64,000 nt of DNA from Natrarchaeobius oligotrophus (GTDB lineage Archaea > Halobacteriota > Halobacteria > Halobacteriales > Natrialbaceae), in the NCBI RefSeq assembly GCF_003841465.1, contig NZ_REFZ01000017.1:1-64000 (forward strand), in the 5' to 3' direction. Shown here piece by piece: positions 26,724 to 35,446 of the stretch (its first letter is position 1; the number at the start of each line of letters is the position of its first letter). The notes under the pieces are model-generated. The model did no database searches and was not told where the DNA came from. It worked only from the letters and a program-made list of their open reading frames with translations. The position numbers and the translations under genes are program-made.

Positions 26724-27881
26724 TCAGGTGTGCTCGTCGACGAACGCCTCGATCCGGACCAGCGCCTCCCGCAGTTCCTCGAGCCCCGTCGCGTACGAGA
26801 CCCGCAGGTGCCCCTCGCCGCCCTCGCCGAAGACGTCGCCGGGGACGACGGCCACCCCCTGCTCTCGGAGCACCGCCTCCGCGAACTCCTCGGACGTAAA
26901 GCTCTCCGGCACCTCGGGGAAACAGTAGAACGCACCCTTCGCCTCGAAGACGTCCATTCCGATCTCGCGAAAGCGCGAGAGGACGAACCGCCGCCTGCGA
27001 TCGTACTGATCGATCATCTCGCGAACGTCGTTCTCGCACGACTCGAGGGCTTCGAGCGCGGCGTACTGGGCCGTCGTCGGCGCCGAGAGCATCGTGTACT
27101 GGTGAATCCTGTTCATCGCGCCGACGACGTCCGCGGGGCCGAGCGCGTATCCCAGCCGCAGGCCGGTCATCGCGTGGGCCTTCGAAAAGCCGTTGAAGAC
27201 GATCGTTCGCTCGCGCATGCCCGGTAACGTGGCGATCGATGCGTGCTCACCGTCGTAGGTCAACTCGGCGTAGATCTCGTCCGAGAGGACCGTCACGTCG
27301 TGTTCGCGCGCGAACTCCGCGATCGGCTCGAGGTCCGACTCGCGCATGATCGCGCCGGTCGGGTTGTTGGGATAACAGAGGACCAGTAGGTCCGCGTTCT
27401 CGGCACCCGCGTCCTCGAGCGCCTCGACGGTGAGTCGAAACTCGTCCCGTTCGTTCGTCGGAACGGAGAGCACCTCGCCGCCGGCGAAGATCACGCCCGG
27501 CTCGTACGAGATGTACGCCGGCTGGGCGATCGCGACGGTGTCGCCCGGATCGACGAGCGCTCGAAAGGCGAGATCGACCGCCTCGCTCGCTCCGGCGGTG
27601 ACGATGATCTCCTCGTCGGGATCGTAGTCGAAGTCGAATCGGTCCGCGACGTAGCCGGCGATCGCTTCCCTGAGTTCGCGTTTTCCTCGATTCGCGGTGT
27701 AGGAGGTCTTGCCGCGCTCGAGGGAGGCGATCGCGGCGTCGCGAGCGGCCCACGGCGTCGAGAAGTCGGGTTCGCCGACGCCCAGCGAGATGACCTCGTC
27801 GCGCTCCTCTGCGATCTCGAAAAAGCGCCGAATGCCTGACGGCGGAACCGCCTGCACCCGGTCGGAGAGTTCGATCGTCAT
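26724..27881 (-). CDS. PLP-dependent aminotransferase (class I/II, AspC-like)
   Basis: This 385-residue fold-type I aminotransferase shows 'SLGVGEPDFSTP', 'CYPNNPTGAIM', 'LSDEIYAELTYDG' and the PLP lysine in 'NGFSKAHAMTGLRLGYALG'. 'HLRVSYAT' carries the arginine that binds the alpha-carboxylate. Substrate class is likely aromatic or aspartate-like amino acids, but this is not readable from sequence. It starts two bases after the stop of the Lrp-type regulator, so the two form one operon and the regulator probably controls it. Confidence 0.92.
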   Translation of the reverse strand: MTIELSDRVQAVPPSGIRRFFEIAEERDEVISLGVGEPDFSTPWAARDAAIASLERGKTSYTANRGKRELREAIAGYVADRFDFDYDPDEEIIVTAGASEAVDLAFRALVDPGDTVAIAQPAYISYEPGVIFAGGEVLSVPTNERDEFRLTVEALEDAGAENADLLVLCYPNNPTGAIMRESDLEPIAEFAREHDVTVLSDEIYAELTYDGEHASIATLPGMRERTIVFNGFSKAHAMTGLRLGYALGPADVVGAMNRIHQYTMLSAPTTAQYAALEALESCENDVREMIDQYDRRRRFVLSRFREIGMDVFEAKGAFYCFPEVPESFTSEEFAEAVLREQGVAVVPGDVFGEGGEGHLRVSYATGLEELREALVRIEAFVDEHT

Positions 27882-27883
27882 GG

Positions 27884-28369
27884 TCAGGGCGAGACCGAGA
27901 GCCGATCGTCGTCGTCGCCGTCGCCGAGTTCGATCCCGTGTTCCTTGTAGGAGGTCATCACGTAGTGGGTGACCGTCTGGGTGATCTCGGGGACCGGCGC
28001 GACCTTTTCGCTGATGAACTGGGAGACCTCGCGGATCGAATCGCCCTCGACCTCCATGTCGAAGTCGTAGTCGCCGCTGACCAGCCGCAGCGCTCTGACC
28101 TGCGGAAACCGTGCGAGGCGCTCCGCGATGTCGCCGTATCCCGTCTCGCGGTCGAGCCTGACGTTCAACTCGACTTCGGCGCGGACGCGTTCGTCCTCGA
28201 GTTTGTCCCAGTCGACCACCGGCTGGTACCCACGGACCACGCCCGCTGCCTCGAGTTCCTCGATTACCGCCTCGACCTCGCTCTCCTCGAGGTCGGTCAT
28301 TCGCGCGATGTCGGCCGCGGAGTACCGCGCGTTCTCACGAAGGGACTCGAGCACCTCGCGTTCGCTCAT
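27884..28369 (-). CDS. Lrp/AsnC family transcriptional regulator
   Basis: This 161-residue regulator has an N-terminal HTH ('VLESLRENARYSAADIARMTDLEESEVEAVIEELEAAGVVRGYQPVVDW') and a C-terminal RAM-type ligand domain ('VRALRLVSGDYDFDMEVEG'). Lrp proteins sense amino acids and act as octamers on DNA. The partner aminotransferase follows immediately, supporting a role in amino acid metabolism. The C-terminus ends with an acidic 'GDGDDDDRL' run. Confidence 0.92.
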   Translation of the reverse strand: MSEREVLESLRENARYSAADIARMTDLEESEVEAVIEELEAAGVVRGYQPVVDWDKLEDERVRAEVELNVRLDRETGYGDIAERLARFPQVRALRLVSGDYDFDMEVEGDSIREVSQFISEKVAPVPEITQTVTHYVMTSYKEHGIELGDGDDDDRLSVSP

Positions 28370-28414
28370 ACGACTTCGAAGCGCGAGCGCGAGTAAAAAC
28401 GTTGTTGAATCGCC

Positions 28415-29158
28415 TCACAGATCCATCCCGCCGTTGACGTCGATCACCTCGCCGGTGACGTACGACGACGCTTCGCTCGCGAGAAACCGCACGACTGCGG
28501 CGACGTCTTCGACCTCGGCGAGGCGCTCGAGCGGGATGCCCGAGACGATGCGCTCGAGGACGGACTCCGGAACGCTCTCTAACATGTCCGTCCGGGTGAA
28601 TCCGGGCGCGACGCAGTTGGCCGTCGAACCGCCCTGTGCCAGTTCGAGGGCGATGGTGCGCGTGAATCCGAACAGTCCGCTTTTGGCCGCGGCGTAGTTG
28701 GCCTGCCCGAAGTTCCCCTGTTTGCCGACGACGCTCGAGATGTTGATCAGTCGCCCCTCGTTCGCGTTCCAGATGTCGTCGTAGAACGCCTGGGTGCAGT
28801 TGAACGTCCCTCCGAGGTTGACGTCCATCACGCGATCCCACTCCTCGGGGGTCATGTCGACGAACTGCGTGTCGGCCGTGATTCCCGCGTTGTTCACCAG
28901 CACGTCGGCGGGACCGAACGCGTCGTGACAGATATCGACCATCTCCTCGACCTCCACCCGGCTGGTGACGTCGGCCCGCGCGGCGACTGCGCTCCCGCCT
29001 GCGGTTTCGATCGCGTCGATCGCCTCGTTCGCCGCCTCCTCGGAAGAGCGGTAGTTGATGACGACGTTGGCACCCTCCGCGCCGAGGTACTCGGCGATAC
29101 CGCGTCCGATGCCGCGCGCCGATCCCGTGACCACGCACGTCCGTCCGTCCATAGACAT
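28415..29158 (-). CDS. phaB: Acetoacetyl-CoA reductase (SDR), PHA monomer supply
   Basis: This 247-residue SDR has 'VTGSARGIGRGIAEYLG', 'NNAGITADTQF', 'INISSVVGKQGNFGQANYAAAKSGLFGFTR' (Ser, Tyr, Lys) and 'APGFTRTDM', very close to PhaB/FabG reductases. It lies directly downstream of phaC on the same strand. In Haloferax-type PHA synthesis such an enzyme reduces acetoacetyl-CoA to (R)-3-hydroxybutyryl-CoA for the synthase. The start ATG at 29158 is preferred; it has its own TATA box, so it can be transcribed apart from phaRPEC. Confidence 0.85.
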   Translation of the reverse strand: MSMDGRTCVVTGSARGIGRGIAEYLGAEGANVVINYRSSEEAANEAIDAIETAGGSAVAARADVTSRVEVEEMVDICHDAFGPADVLVNNAGITADTQFVDMTPEEWDRVMDVNLGGTFNCTQAFYDDIWNANEGRLINISSVVGKQGNFGQANYAAAKSGLFGFTRTIALELAQGGSTANCVAPGFTRTDMLESVPESVLERIVSGIPLERLAEVEDVAAVVRFLASEASSYVTGEVIDVNGGMDL

Positions 29159-29184
29159 GGCTAGGACCACGTTCTACCTCCGAC

Positions 29185-29194
29185 AGTATATAAG
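29185..29194 (-). promoter_or_regulatory. TATA box of phaB
   Basis: CTTATATACT on the minus strand lies 27-36 bases before the phaB ATG (29158). The phaC-phaB gap (29159-29318) also carries a 15-base direct repeat, CGAACTCGAGTCGGC, at 29236-29250 and 29261-29275. Confidence 0.65.
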
Positions 29195-29318
29195 AACCTG
29201 TGGCCGCGACGGGCCGTCCCGCCAGCCCCGGTCGTCGAACTCGAGTCGGCGTTTCCGAACCGAACTCGAGTCGGCCTCGGATATCGAACGACGGACGAAC
29301 CGAGACGGTCGATTCGCG

Positions 29319-30950
29319 TCAGCGCTCGCGCGCCTGCTCGATCCAGTCGTCGACGCGACTCGGCGACAGCCCCGTTTCGGCCGCGAGCTCCGCGGTGTCC
29401 GCCTCGGCGAGCTGGTCGAACGTGTCGACGCCCGCCTCGGACAGGACGTTCGCGTACGCCCGACCGACGCCGTCGAGGTCGGTCAGATCGTCCGTTTCGG
29501 CGTCGATCGCGGACTCCTCGTCGCCCCCGCTCCCGTCGACGGTATCGGGGTCGTCTGCGACCTCCTCGACGACTTCCTCGTCGACGGTCATCTCACCGGG
29601 CTCGGCGGGCTCGTCGTCGACGTCGGACTCGCCGCGCGCTTCGATCTCCTCGTCGGAGCGCTCGTCGCCGACGTACTCGCTCGTTTCGGCCTCGAGGTCG
29701 GCGTCAGAAGCGGACTCGAGGTTCCCGGTCGAACCGGCGATCGACTCGGCGTCGACCCCGTTCTCGAGGTCGTCGGGTCCGCGCTCGTCGCCAGCGACGT
29801 CTTCGGCCAGCGCGGCGTCCGGTTCGTCGGGTTCGGGCGTCTCCGGCTCAGACTCGACGCCGGCACCGTTCGAGCGTGCCTCGAACCAGTCACAGACCTC
29901 GGGCCAGAGTTCGTCGTGGCTGCGCGAGGAGACGGACATGCCGATGTGGCCGGTCGGGAACTCGAGGATCTCGGTGTCCTCGGCGGGAATTTCCTCGTTG
30001 AACGGCTTCGACGCACCCGGCGGGATGAGGTGATCGTACTCGGCGACGATCTGGAGGACGGGCATCTCGACGTTCGTGATGTCGACGCGTTCGCCGTTCA
30101 GGTGGAGTTCGTTTCTGTGGAGTTTGTTCGCCTGGTAGATGTCGCGGATGAACTCCTCGTAGGCGCGGCCGGCGACGTCGATCCCTTCGTCGAGCCAGCG
30201 CTCCATCCGGGCGAAGTTCTCGACGAAGTCTTCGTCCTCGACGTTGTCGTAGAAGCGGACGTACTTCGTGACGTTGTTGGCGACGGGATCCATCAGCGCG
30301 AAGCCGACGTCCAGAAACTCCGCGGGGACGTTGTCGAACGTCTCGGTCACCGTCTCGGGGTCGTAGTACTCCTCGGCACCCCACAGTTCGAGGACGCCCC
30401 CCTCACCGGCGAAACAGAGTCCGGAGGCCATCAACGCGAGGTTCTTGACCTTTTCGGGGAACAACGCGGCGTACATCGCCGACATCGTCCCGCCCATGCA
30501 GTAGCCGAGGACGTTGATCTCATCCTGATCCGAGCGCTCGCGAACCACGTCGGCGCAGTTGTCGATGTAGCGCGTGACGTAGTCGTCGAGGCCGAGCGTC
30601 CGGTCGAGCTTCGACGGTTCGCCCCAGTCGATGAGGTAGACGTCGAAACCGGCCTCGAGCAGCGTCTGGACGACCGATCGGTCGGGCTGGAGGTCGAGAA
30701 TGTACGGCTTGTTGATGAGCGCGTAGACGACGAGGATCGGCACGTCGTGTTGCTCGTCGGTCTTTGGCTCGTAGTGGAGGAGTTCGAGCTTGTTCTCCCC
30801 GTAGACGACCTCGCTCGGCGTCGATCCGACGTCGACGTTCTCGATCGTCTCGGTGCGCTCCGGGGCGATTCGGCTCTTGTCCGCCAGGTTGGCGGTGGCC
30901 TCCCAGGCCTGTCGCTGGAAGTCCAGTGCGGTTGCGTACGGATTTTTCAT
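29319..30950 (-). CDS. phaC: Class III polyhydroxyalkanoate synthase subunit PhaC with helix-hairpin-helix tail
   Basis: This alpha/beta-hydrolase-fold synthase polymerises (R)-hydroxyacyl-CoA at the granule surface. The nucleophile is C151 in '[19 protein letters not shown]', with D306 ('[11 protein letters not shown]') and H335 ('[10 protein letters not shown]') completing the triad. The core ends near residue 360. A long acidic, disordered stretch follows, then a terminal helix-hairpin-helix-like module ('[39 protein letters not shown]'). At 543 residues it is longer than bacterial class III PhaC (~350-360), as in haloarchaea. It forms one unit with phaE, phaP and phaR. Confidence 0.95.
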   Translation of the reverse strand: MKNPYATALDFQRQAWEATANLADKSRIAPERTETIENVDVGSTPSEVVYGENKLELLHYEPKTDEQHDVPILVVYALINKPYILDLQPDRSVVQTLLEAGFDVYLIDWGEPSKLDRTLGLDDYVTRYIDNCADVVRERSDQDEINVLGYCMGGTMSAMYAALFPEKVKNLALMASGLCFAGEGGVLELWGAEEYYDPETVTETFDNVPAEFLDVGFALMDPVANNVTKYVRFYDNVEDEDFVENFARMERWLDEGIDVAGRAYEEFIRDIYQANKLHRNELHLNGERVDITNVEMPVLQIVAEYDHLIPPGASKPFNEEIPAEDTEILEFPTGHIGMSVSSRSHDELWPEVCDWFEARSNGAGVESEPETPEPDEPDAALAEDVAGDERGPDDLENGVDAESIAGSTGNLESASDADLEAETSEYVGDERSDEEIEARGESDVDDEPAEPGEMTVDEEVVEEVADDPDTVDGSGGDEESAIDAETDDLTDLDGVGRAYANVLSEAGVDTFDQLAEADTAELAAETGLSPSRVDDWIEQARER

Positions 30951-30963
30951 GGCTCGTGGTGGC

Positions 30964-31521
30964 TCACTCTTGGTCCTCGTCTTCGAGGTGATCGAGGACG
31001 CGGTCGAGCTTTCGCTCGACGTCGTGCTGGCGGCGTTCGAGTTCGACGAGGCGGTCGCCGATCTCGAGGACGTCCTCCTCGGTGGCGAAGCCGAGGGTGC
31101 GAAGCGTCTCCTGTGCGGTCTCGTCGGCCTGCTGTTGTAACTCGAGGACGTCGCCGACGGTCTCGCCGGTCATCTTCGCGAAGGCGGTCGTCGACATGAC
31201 CTCCTTGAACGCCTCGTTGGCCGTGTTGAGCCAGACGTCGCGGAACTCCTCGGCGTCGACGTCTTCGCCCTCGAGGCTGTCGTTCATCCGCTCGACCATC
31301 TGCTTGGAGGCGTTCATCCAGGTCTCGTAGGCCCTGGCGTAGCCCTCGAGTCCGTCCGAGACCTCGTTGTCCTCGCTTAGCTCGCCGACGGTTTCGGACC
31401 AGCTCTCGACGAACCGGGCCTGGGCCTCGACGTTGTCCTCGAACGCCTCGATGAATTGTTCGTTCCACTGTTCGACGACCGCGTTCCAGTTCTGCGCCGG
31501 AGGCTGCTCTGAATCGGACAT
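30964..31521 (-). CDS. phaE: PHA synthase subunit PhaE
   Basis: This 185-residue acidic helical protein encoded 13 bases before phaC forms the second subunit of the class III synthase. '[31 protein letters not shown]' and '[32 protein letters not shown]' match haloarchaeal PhaE, and the C-terminal '[23 protein letters not shown]' is a coiled coil. Haloarchaeal PhaE is shorter than bacterial PhaE (~350 residues). It is needed for synthase activity together with PhaC. Confidence 0.92.
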   Translation of the reverse strand: MSDSEQPPAQNWNAVVEQWNEQFIEAFEDNVEAQARFVESWSETVGELSEDNEVSDGLEGYARAYETWMNASKQMVERMNDSLEGEDVDAEEFRDVWLNTANEAFKEVMSTTAFAKMTGETVGDVLELQQQADETAQETLRTLGFATEEDVLEIGDRLVELERRQHDVERKLDRVLDHLEDEDQE

Positions 31522-31568
31522 TGGTTACCTATAGGGGTGGAGTTGTGAAAAGGCTGAGGTGGGTCGAC

Positions 31569-32054
31569 TCAGGCCGACGCGTCGAACTCCTCGGCGGTCT
31601 CTTCGACGTTCTCGGCCGCGACCGCCACGTTGTGCTCGAGCTGTTCGTGGGCCTGCAGGAACGACTCGAAGGAGGCGTCCACCATCTCGGAGTAGTTCGC
31701 GGCGAACTCGTCGTAGGCGGCTTCGGACTCCTCGAGCGTCTCGACGACGGCCGCGATCGACTCCGACTGCGCGCTGGTCGCGGAGTCGACGCTCTCGTCG
31801 GCGAGTTCTCGCAGTTCGTCGAACTCGGCGGCCCCTTCGGGCATCGTCGACTCGAGGGCGTCGAAGTACGCGTGGACGGCTCCGCGGGAGAGTTCCGCGT
31901 TGGACGTCGCGAGCGAGCTCGACGCCTCGAGTGCGTCGGCGAACGCGCCGATCGAGGTTCGCTGGGCCTCGAGGGCGTCGTGGGTGAGGTGCTGGGTCTG
32001 TTCGACTGCGGTGCGCTGTGCGTCGAAGAACGCGGTGAGTGGGTTCTGAGTCAT
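31569..32054 (-). CDS. phaP: Phasin-like PHA granule protein
   Basis: This 161-residue helical, acidic protein starts 'MTQNPLTAFFDAQRTAVEQTQHLTHDALEAQR', an amphipathic start with Phe residues suited to binding the polyester surface, followed by long helices. It corresponds in position and type to PhaP of Haloferax mediterranei, encoded between phaR and phaE. It would coat granules and control their size. Its ATG overlaps the phaR stop by 4 bases, so both proteins are made from one message. Confidence 0.88.
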   Translation of the reverse strand: MTQNPLTAFFDAQRTAVEQTQHLTHDALEAQRTSIGAFADALEASSSLATSNAELSRGAVHAYFDALESTMPEGAAEFDELRELADESVDSATSAQSESIAAVVETLEESEAAYDEFAANYSEMVDASFESFLQAHEQLEHNVAVAAENVEETAEEFDASA

Positions 32055-32371
32055 TGTGTTTCCTCTCGGTTTCGTTTGACGGGGACGACGATCGTCTGGA
32101 CGATGTCACCCTCTTCGATGTCGAGGGCGTCCCGTTCGGGTTCGGGAATGCTGATCCGACCGCCGCTCTGGACGCGGGCTTTGAACGTCGCCGTTCCCAT
32201 GTTCATCGGCCCGAACGCGCCCGCGTCGTCGAAGGGAGTCTTCGTACTCGCTTCCATCAACTGGCGCATCATCTCCTGCTGGGATTCAGCAACCTGCTCG
32301 CCCGCTTCCTGCATCTGCTGGCCGAACATGGCCGGCGGGAACCAGAGCGATCGGTCGGAGTCGTCCGTCAT
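32051..32371 (-). CDS. phaR: AbrB-type regulator of PHA genes
   Basis: This is a 106-residue protein. The N-terminal half is helical and Gln/Met-rich ('SLWFPPAMFGQQMQEAGEQVAESQQEMMRQLME') and may bind granules. The C-terminal half is a SpoVT/AbrB swapped-hairpin DNA-binding domain ('ATFKARVQSGGRISIPEPERDALDIEEGDIVQTIVVPV'). In H. mediterranei the AbrB-type PhaR represses its own phaRP promoter, and granule binding lifts the repression. The ATG at 32371 is preferred over a GTG one codon upstream. A palindromic site lies directly upstream. It heads the phaR-phaP-phaE-phaC unit. Confidence 0.88.
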   Translation of the reverse strand: MTDDSDRSLWFPPAMFGQQMQEAGEQVAESQQEMMRQLMEASTKTPFDDAGAFGPMNMGTATFKARVQSGGRISIPEPERDALDIEEGDIVQTIVVPVKRNREETQ

Positions 32372-32395
32372 CACTCGAGTGAACGTGGGGGAACG

Positions 32396-32402
32396 GGATA
32401 AG
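32396..32402 (-). promoter_or_regulatory. TATA-like element of the phaRPEC promoter
   Basis: CTTATCC on the minus strand lies 25-31 bases before the phaR ATG, giving a leaderless or nearly leaderless message. The palindromic operator candidate lies just upstream of it. Confidence 0.5.
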
Positions 32403-32413
32403 GCTTTCCACTA

Positions 32414-32442
32414 GAAACCATCAAATGGTACTAGATGGTTTC
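32414..32442. promoter_or_regulatory. Palindromic operator candidate upstream of phaR
   Basis: GAAACCATC (32414-32422) and GATGGTTTC (32434-32442) form a perfect 9-bp inverted repeat with an 11-bp spacer. A second inverted repeat, ACCAT-CAA-ATGGT (32417-32429), overlaps the left arm. It lies about 12 bp upstream of the phaR TATA-like box, where binding would meet TFB/TBP. I saw no copy elsewhere in the window. An AbrB-type dimer or tetramer such as PhaR could read such half-sites. Confidence 0.6.
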
Positions 32443-32760
32443 AGTTGGGCGGGGGCGCGAACGTGATGGCCTTAGTCCGCACCGCGGTCGATCGCGGCGT
32501 CGGCAGTTCGCTGGCGTTCCGGGACCCGGATCGGATCCCTCGCAATACCTGCGATCCGACTCGAGGAACCACCAGTCCGGTCGAGACGCCGGTGCGAAAC
32601 CGTCTCGATACTCGAACGGTCGCGACAATAGTCACTTACTCGCAGCGGGGGCCGGTAATACGTCGTTAAACGGGGCGAAACGATCGGATCCGGATCGCCT
32701 GATAACAGCGGAGTGATGCAGCCAAAGAGTGATAAATCCTCCAGCCCTAGCATCGAGCAG

Positions 32761-33393
32761 ATGTCACACCAGAACAGTGGGGGGAACAACTTCGCCGCCA
32801 TGACGAACGCGTGGACGGCGATGACCCGGAGCTTCTTCCAGGGTGCGGCCGCCGCCAACCGCGCCGCGTTCTCCGCGATGGTTCCCGATACGACCGCCGC
32901 TCGATCGAACGGTAAAACGACGTCCGCCTCGGTTCCGTCGGTTACGCACTCCGACCTCGACTGGGCGTTCGAGCGAACCGTCGACGATCCGACCCGGATC
33001 GACGTGGGGGATACGGTGACGTTCGCGAAGACGATCTCGGACGAGGACGTCAGAGCGTTCGCCAGCATCAGCGGCGACACGAACCGCCTCCACCTCGACG
33101 ACGAGTTCGCGACGGAGACGCGCTTTGGCGAACGGATCGTTCACGGGACGCTCGTTTCGGGGCTCATCAGCGCCGCCCTCGCCCGACTCCCCGGTCTCAC
33201 CGTGTATCTCTCCCAGGACCTCGAGTTCACCGCGCCGGTCGGCATCGGCGATCGCGTCTCCGCGCGCGTCGAAGTCGTCGAAGACCTCGGCCGCGACCAG
33301 TACCGGCTCGAGACGACCATCCGCAACGAGGACGACGACGCGACGGTGATCGACGGCGAAGCCGTCGTCCTGATCGACGACCTTCCCGAGTAG
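32761..33393 (+). CDS. phaJ: MaoC-like (R)-enoyl-CoA hydratase with phasin-like N-terminus
   Basis: The C-terminal ~130 residues form a hot-dog hydratase domain with 'AFASISGDTNRLHLDDEFATETRFGERIVHGTLVSGLISAAL', containing the D-x(4)-H and S/G catalytic pattern. It makes (R)-3-hydroxyacyl-CoA from enoyl-CoA for the PHA synthase. Residues 1-45 are a separate helix ('FAAMTNAWTAMTRSFFQGAAAANRAAFSAM') that resembles a granule-binding phasin segment. The ATG at 32761 (210 residues) is chosen because GATAAAT at 32731-32737 is at leaderless TATA spacing; an in-frame ATG at 32716 is the alternative. It is divergent from phaRPEC; the 270-nt gap between them holds the operator candidate and no gene. 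Confidence 0.88.
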   Translation: MSHQNSGGNNFAAMTNAWTAMTRSFFQGAAAANRAAFSAMVPDTTAARSNGKTTSASVPSVTHSDLDWAFERTVDDPTRIDVGDTVTFAKTISDEDVRAFASISGDTNRLHLDDEFATETRFGERIVHGTLVSGLISAALARLPGLTVYLSQDLEFTAPVGIGDRVSARVEVVEDLGRDQYRLETTIRNEDDDATVIDGEAVVLIDDLPE

Positions 33394-33506
33394 GGTTCAC
33401 ACTCGAGTCGCTTCCGTCCGCAACCGTCCTCGGTTCGCGTCGCAGCGATAGTCGCACCTCTTCTCTCAGCGGACAGTATAAGTGCCTCCTCGGGAAACGA
33501 CCCCAC

Positions 33507-34886
33507 ATGACGCTGTTCGGGACCGCCGGAATTCGCGGTCCGGTCGCTGAGATCACGCCGTCGCTCGCGCTGGCCGTCGGTCAGGCCGCGGGCGAACCGG
33601 GCGAAACGTTCGTCGTGGGCCGAGACGGTCGCGAAACCGGTCCGGCGCTCGCCGCCGCGATGGAGGCCGGACTCGAGAGCGCCGGCGCCGACGTTTACCG
33701 GATCGGACGAGTTCCGACCCCCGCGCTCGCGTTCGCCTCGCGCGGCCGTCGCGGAGTGATGCTCACCGCGAGCCACAATCCACCGTCGGACAACGGGATC
33801 AAACTCTTCGTCGACGGCGTCGAGTACGACCGCGAGGCCGAGCGATCGATCGAAGCCGCGGTCGACGCGAACGACACCGAGCCAGCGCCGTGGAACGAGT
33901 GGGGTCACTCGGACCGCCTCGCCGTGCTCGAGGAGTACCGCGACGCAGTCACGGCGTACGTCCGCGGCCGATTCGTCGGGGACGACGACCGCGGCGACGT
34001 CCTCGCGGGACTCTCGATCGCGGTCGACTGCGGAAACGGGATGGGCGGGCTCGCCACGCCACAGGTGCTCGAGCGTCTGGGTGCCGACGTCGTCGCGGTG
34101 AACGCGAACGTCGACGGTCACTTCAGTGCGCGGCCGAGCAAACCGACGCCGGAGACGCTGAGCGAGTTCTCGTCGTTTCTCGCGAGCGGGACGTTCGACG
34201 TCGGCCTGGCCCACGACGGCGACGCCGACCGACTGGTCGTCACGGGACCGGACGGGGCCGTGATCCACGAAGACACCGTCCTCGCCGTCGTCGCCGCACA
34301 CTACGTGACCCAGAGCGACGCCGCCGATCCGGTCGTCGTCACGACGCCGAACGCCTCGGCGCGCATCGACGAGCGCGTCCGCGACGCCGGCGGCCGGGTC
34401 GAACGAGTCCGGCTGGGCGCGTTGCACGAGGGAATCGCTCGCGAGCGCCGGCGGGCCGACGACGACACGGCGGTCGTCTTCGCAGCCGAACCCTGGAAGC
34501 ACGTACACCCCGCCCTCGGCGGCTGGATCGACGGCGTCGCGAGCGCCGCGCTCGTCGCTGGGCTCGTCGCCGGCGCGGGCGACACCGACGCCCTCAGAGC
34601 GCCGGTGACCGAACGGCCGTACCGGAAGGTGAGCGTCGACTGTCCCGACGAACGAAAGGCCGACGCGATGGCCGCCCTCGAGACGGAACTCCCGGCGACG
34701 TTTCCCGACGCGACCGTCGACACGGATTACGGCGTTCGCCTCGAGTTTTCCGACGCGTCGTGGATCCTCGTGCGCCCGAGCGGAACCGAGCCGTACGTTC
34801 GCATCTACGCCGAAAGCGACGAGGTCGACGACCTGGTCGAACGCGCGAGCGACGTCGTCGAGACGGCGGTCGACGACGCTGCGTAG
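33507..34886 (+). CDS. Phosphohexomutase family (phosphoglucosamine/phosphomannomutase-like); possible phosphopentomutase
   Basis: This 459-residue alpha-D-phosphohexomutase has the phosphoserine loop 'VMLTASHNPPSDNGIKLF' (S89), metal loop 'AHDGDADRLVVTGPDG', sugar loop 'FAAEPWKHVHP' and phosphate loop 'ILVRPSGTEPYVRIYAES'. The start 'MTLFGTAGIRGPV' is canonical. It is annotated by family as GlmM/ManB. It sits beside cytidine deaminase and uridine phosphorylase genes, so a role on ribose-1-phosphate (phosphopentomutase) is plausible and is an inference from context. A TATA box AGTATAAG is at 33475-33482. Confidence 0.88.
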   Translation: MTLFGTAGIRGPVAEITPSLALAVGQAAGEPGETFVVGRDGRETGPALAAAMEAGLESAGADVYRIGRVPTPALAFASRGRRGVMLTASHNPPSDNGIKLFVDGVEYDREAERSIEAAVDANDTEPAPWNEWGHSDRLAVLEEYRDAVTAYVRGRFVGDDDRGDVLAGLSIAVDCGNGMGGLATPQVLERLGADVVAVNANVDGHFSARPSKPTPETLSEFSSFLASGTFDVGLAHDGDADRLVVTGPDGAVIHEDTVLAVVAAHYVTQSDAADPVVVTTPNASARIDERVRDAGGRVERVRLGALHEGIARERRRADDDTAVVFAAEPWKHVHPALGGWIDGVASAALVAGLVAGAGDTDALRAPVTERPYRKVSVDCPDERKADAMAALETELPATFPDATVDTDYGVRLEFSDASWILVRPSGTEPYVRIYAESDEVDDLVERASDVVETAVDDAA

Positions 34887-34982
34887 CCCCCGGAATCGGA
34901 CCGGCGAGATCTCCCGAAGTCCTCTCGCGACGGGACGACGGCCGCCGGTGGCTTCTTGCGCTCGCAGACGGTATCGCGTGCT

Positions 34983-35378
34983 ATGGACGAACGCGAGTTG
35001 ATCGAGGCCGCACGCGAGGTGCAGTCGGCCGCTCACGTCCCCTACTCCGAGTACCGGGTCGGGGCGGCACTCGAGACCGCGGCCGGCGAGGTGTTCGTCG
35101 GCTGCAACCTCGAGAACGCCAACTTCAGCAACAGCCTCCACGCCGAGGAGGTCGCGATCGCCGAGGCTGTCAAAAACGGTCACCGCGAGTTCACCCGACT
35201 CGCCGTCAGCTCCGACCGACGCGACGGCGTCACTCCCTGCGGAATGTGTCGACAGACGCTCGCGGAGTTTTGCGACGAGGAGCTTCCGGTGGTCTGTGAC
35301 CACGGGGTCGAGGAGCCTGCCCGGTACACGCTCGGGGAACTCATTCCGAACACGATCTCACGGGACACCCTCGAGTGA
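34983..35378 (+). CDS. cdd: Cytidine deaminase
   Basis: This 131-residue zinc enzyme converts cytidine to uridine. The zinc/catalytic motif 'NSLHAEEVAIAEAV' supplies Cys/His and the catalytic Glu; 'TPCGMCRQTLAEF' supplies the CxxC ligands. 'GCNLENANFSNSLHAEE' is a typical substrate loop. The ATG at 34983 matches the family start ('MDERELIEAAREVQSAAHVPYSEYRVGAAL'). It belongs with the sugar phosphomutase and udp in pyrimidine nucleoside breakdown. Confidence 0.95.
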   Translation: MDERELIEAAREVQSAAHVPYSEYRVGAALETAAGEVFVGCNLENANFSNSLHAEEVAIAEAVKNGHREFTRLAVSSDRRDGVTPCGMCRQTLAEFCDEELPVVCDHGVEEPARYTLGELIPNTISRDTLE

Positions 35379-35446
35379 TTCGGCCGCCGGCGGATCGGTT
35401 CGCTCTCGACGGCGGCGACTGCTGGTACGTCGACGGCCGCAGTCCA

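Noticed and set aside
29055-31199. 714-codon plus-strand frame opposite phaC and phaE
   Set aside because: Antisense shadow; composition is Val/Asp/Leu/Arg-rich as expected from reversed acidic codons, and no family motif appears.
33141-35303. 720-codon minus-strand frame opposite phaJ, the phosphomutase and cdd
   Set aside because: It crosses several real genes in antisense, which a true gene of this type would not do.
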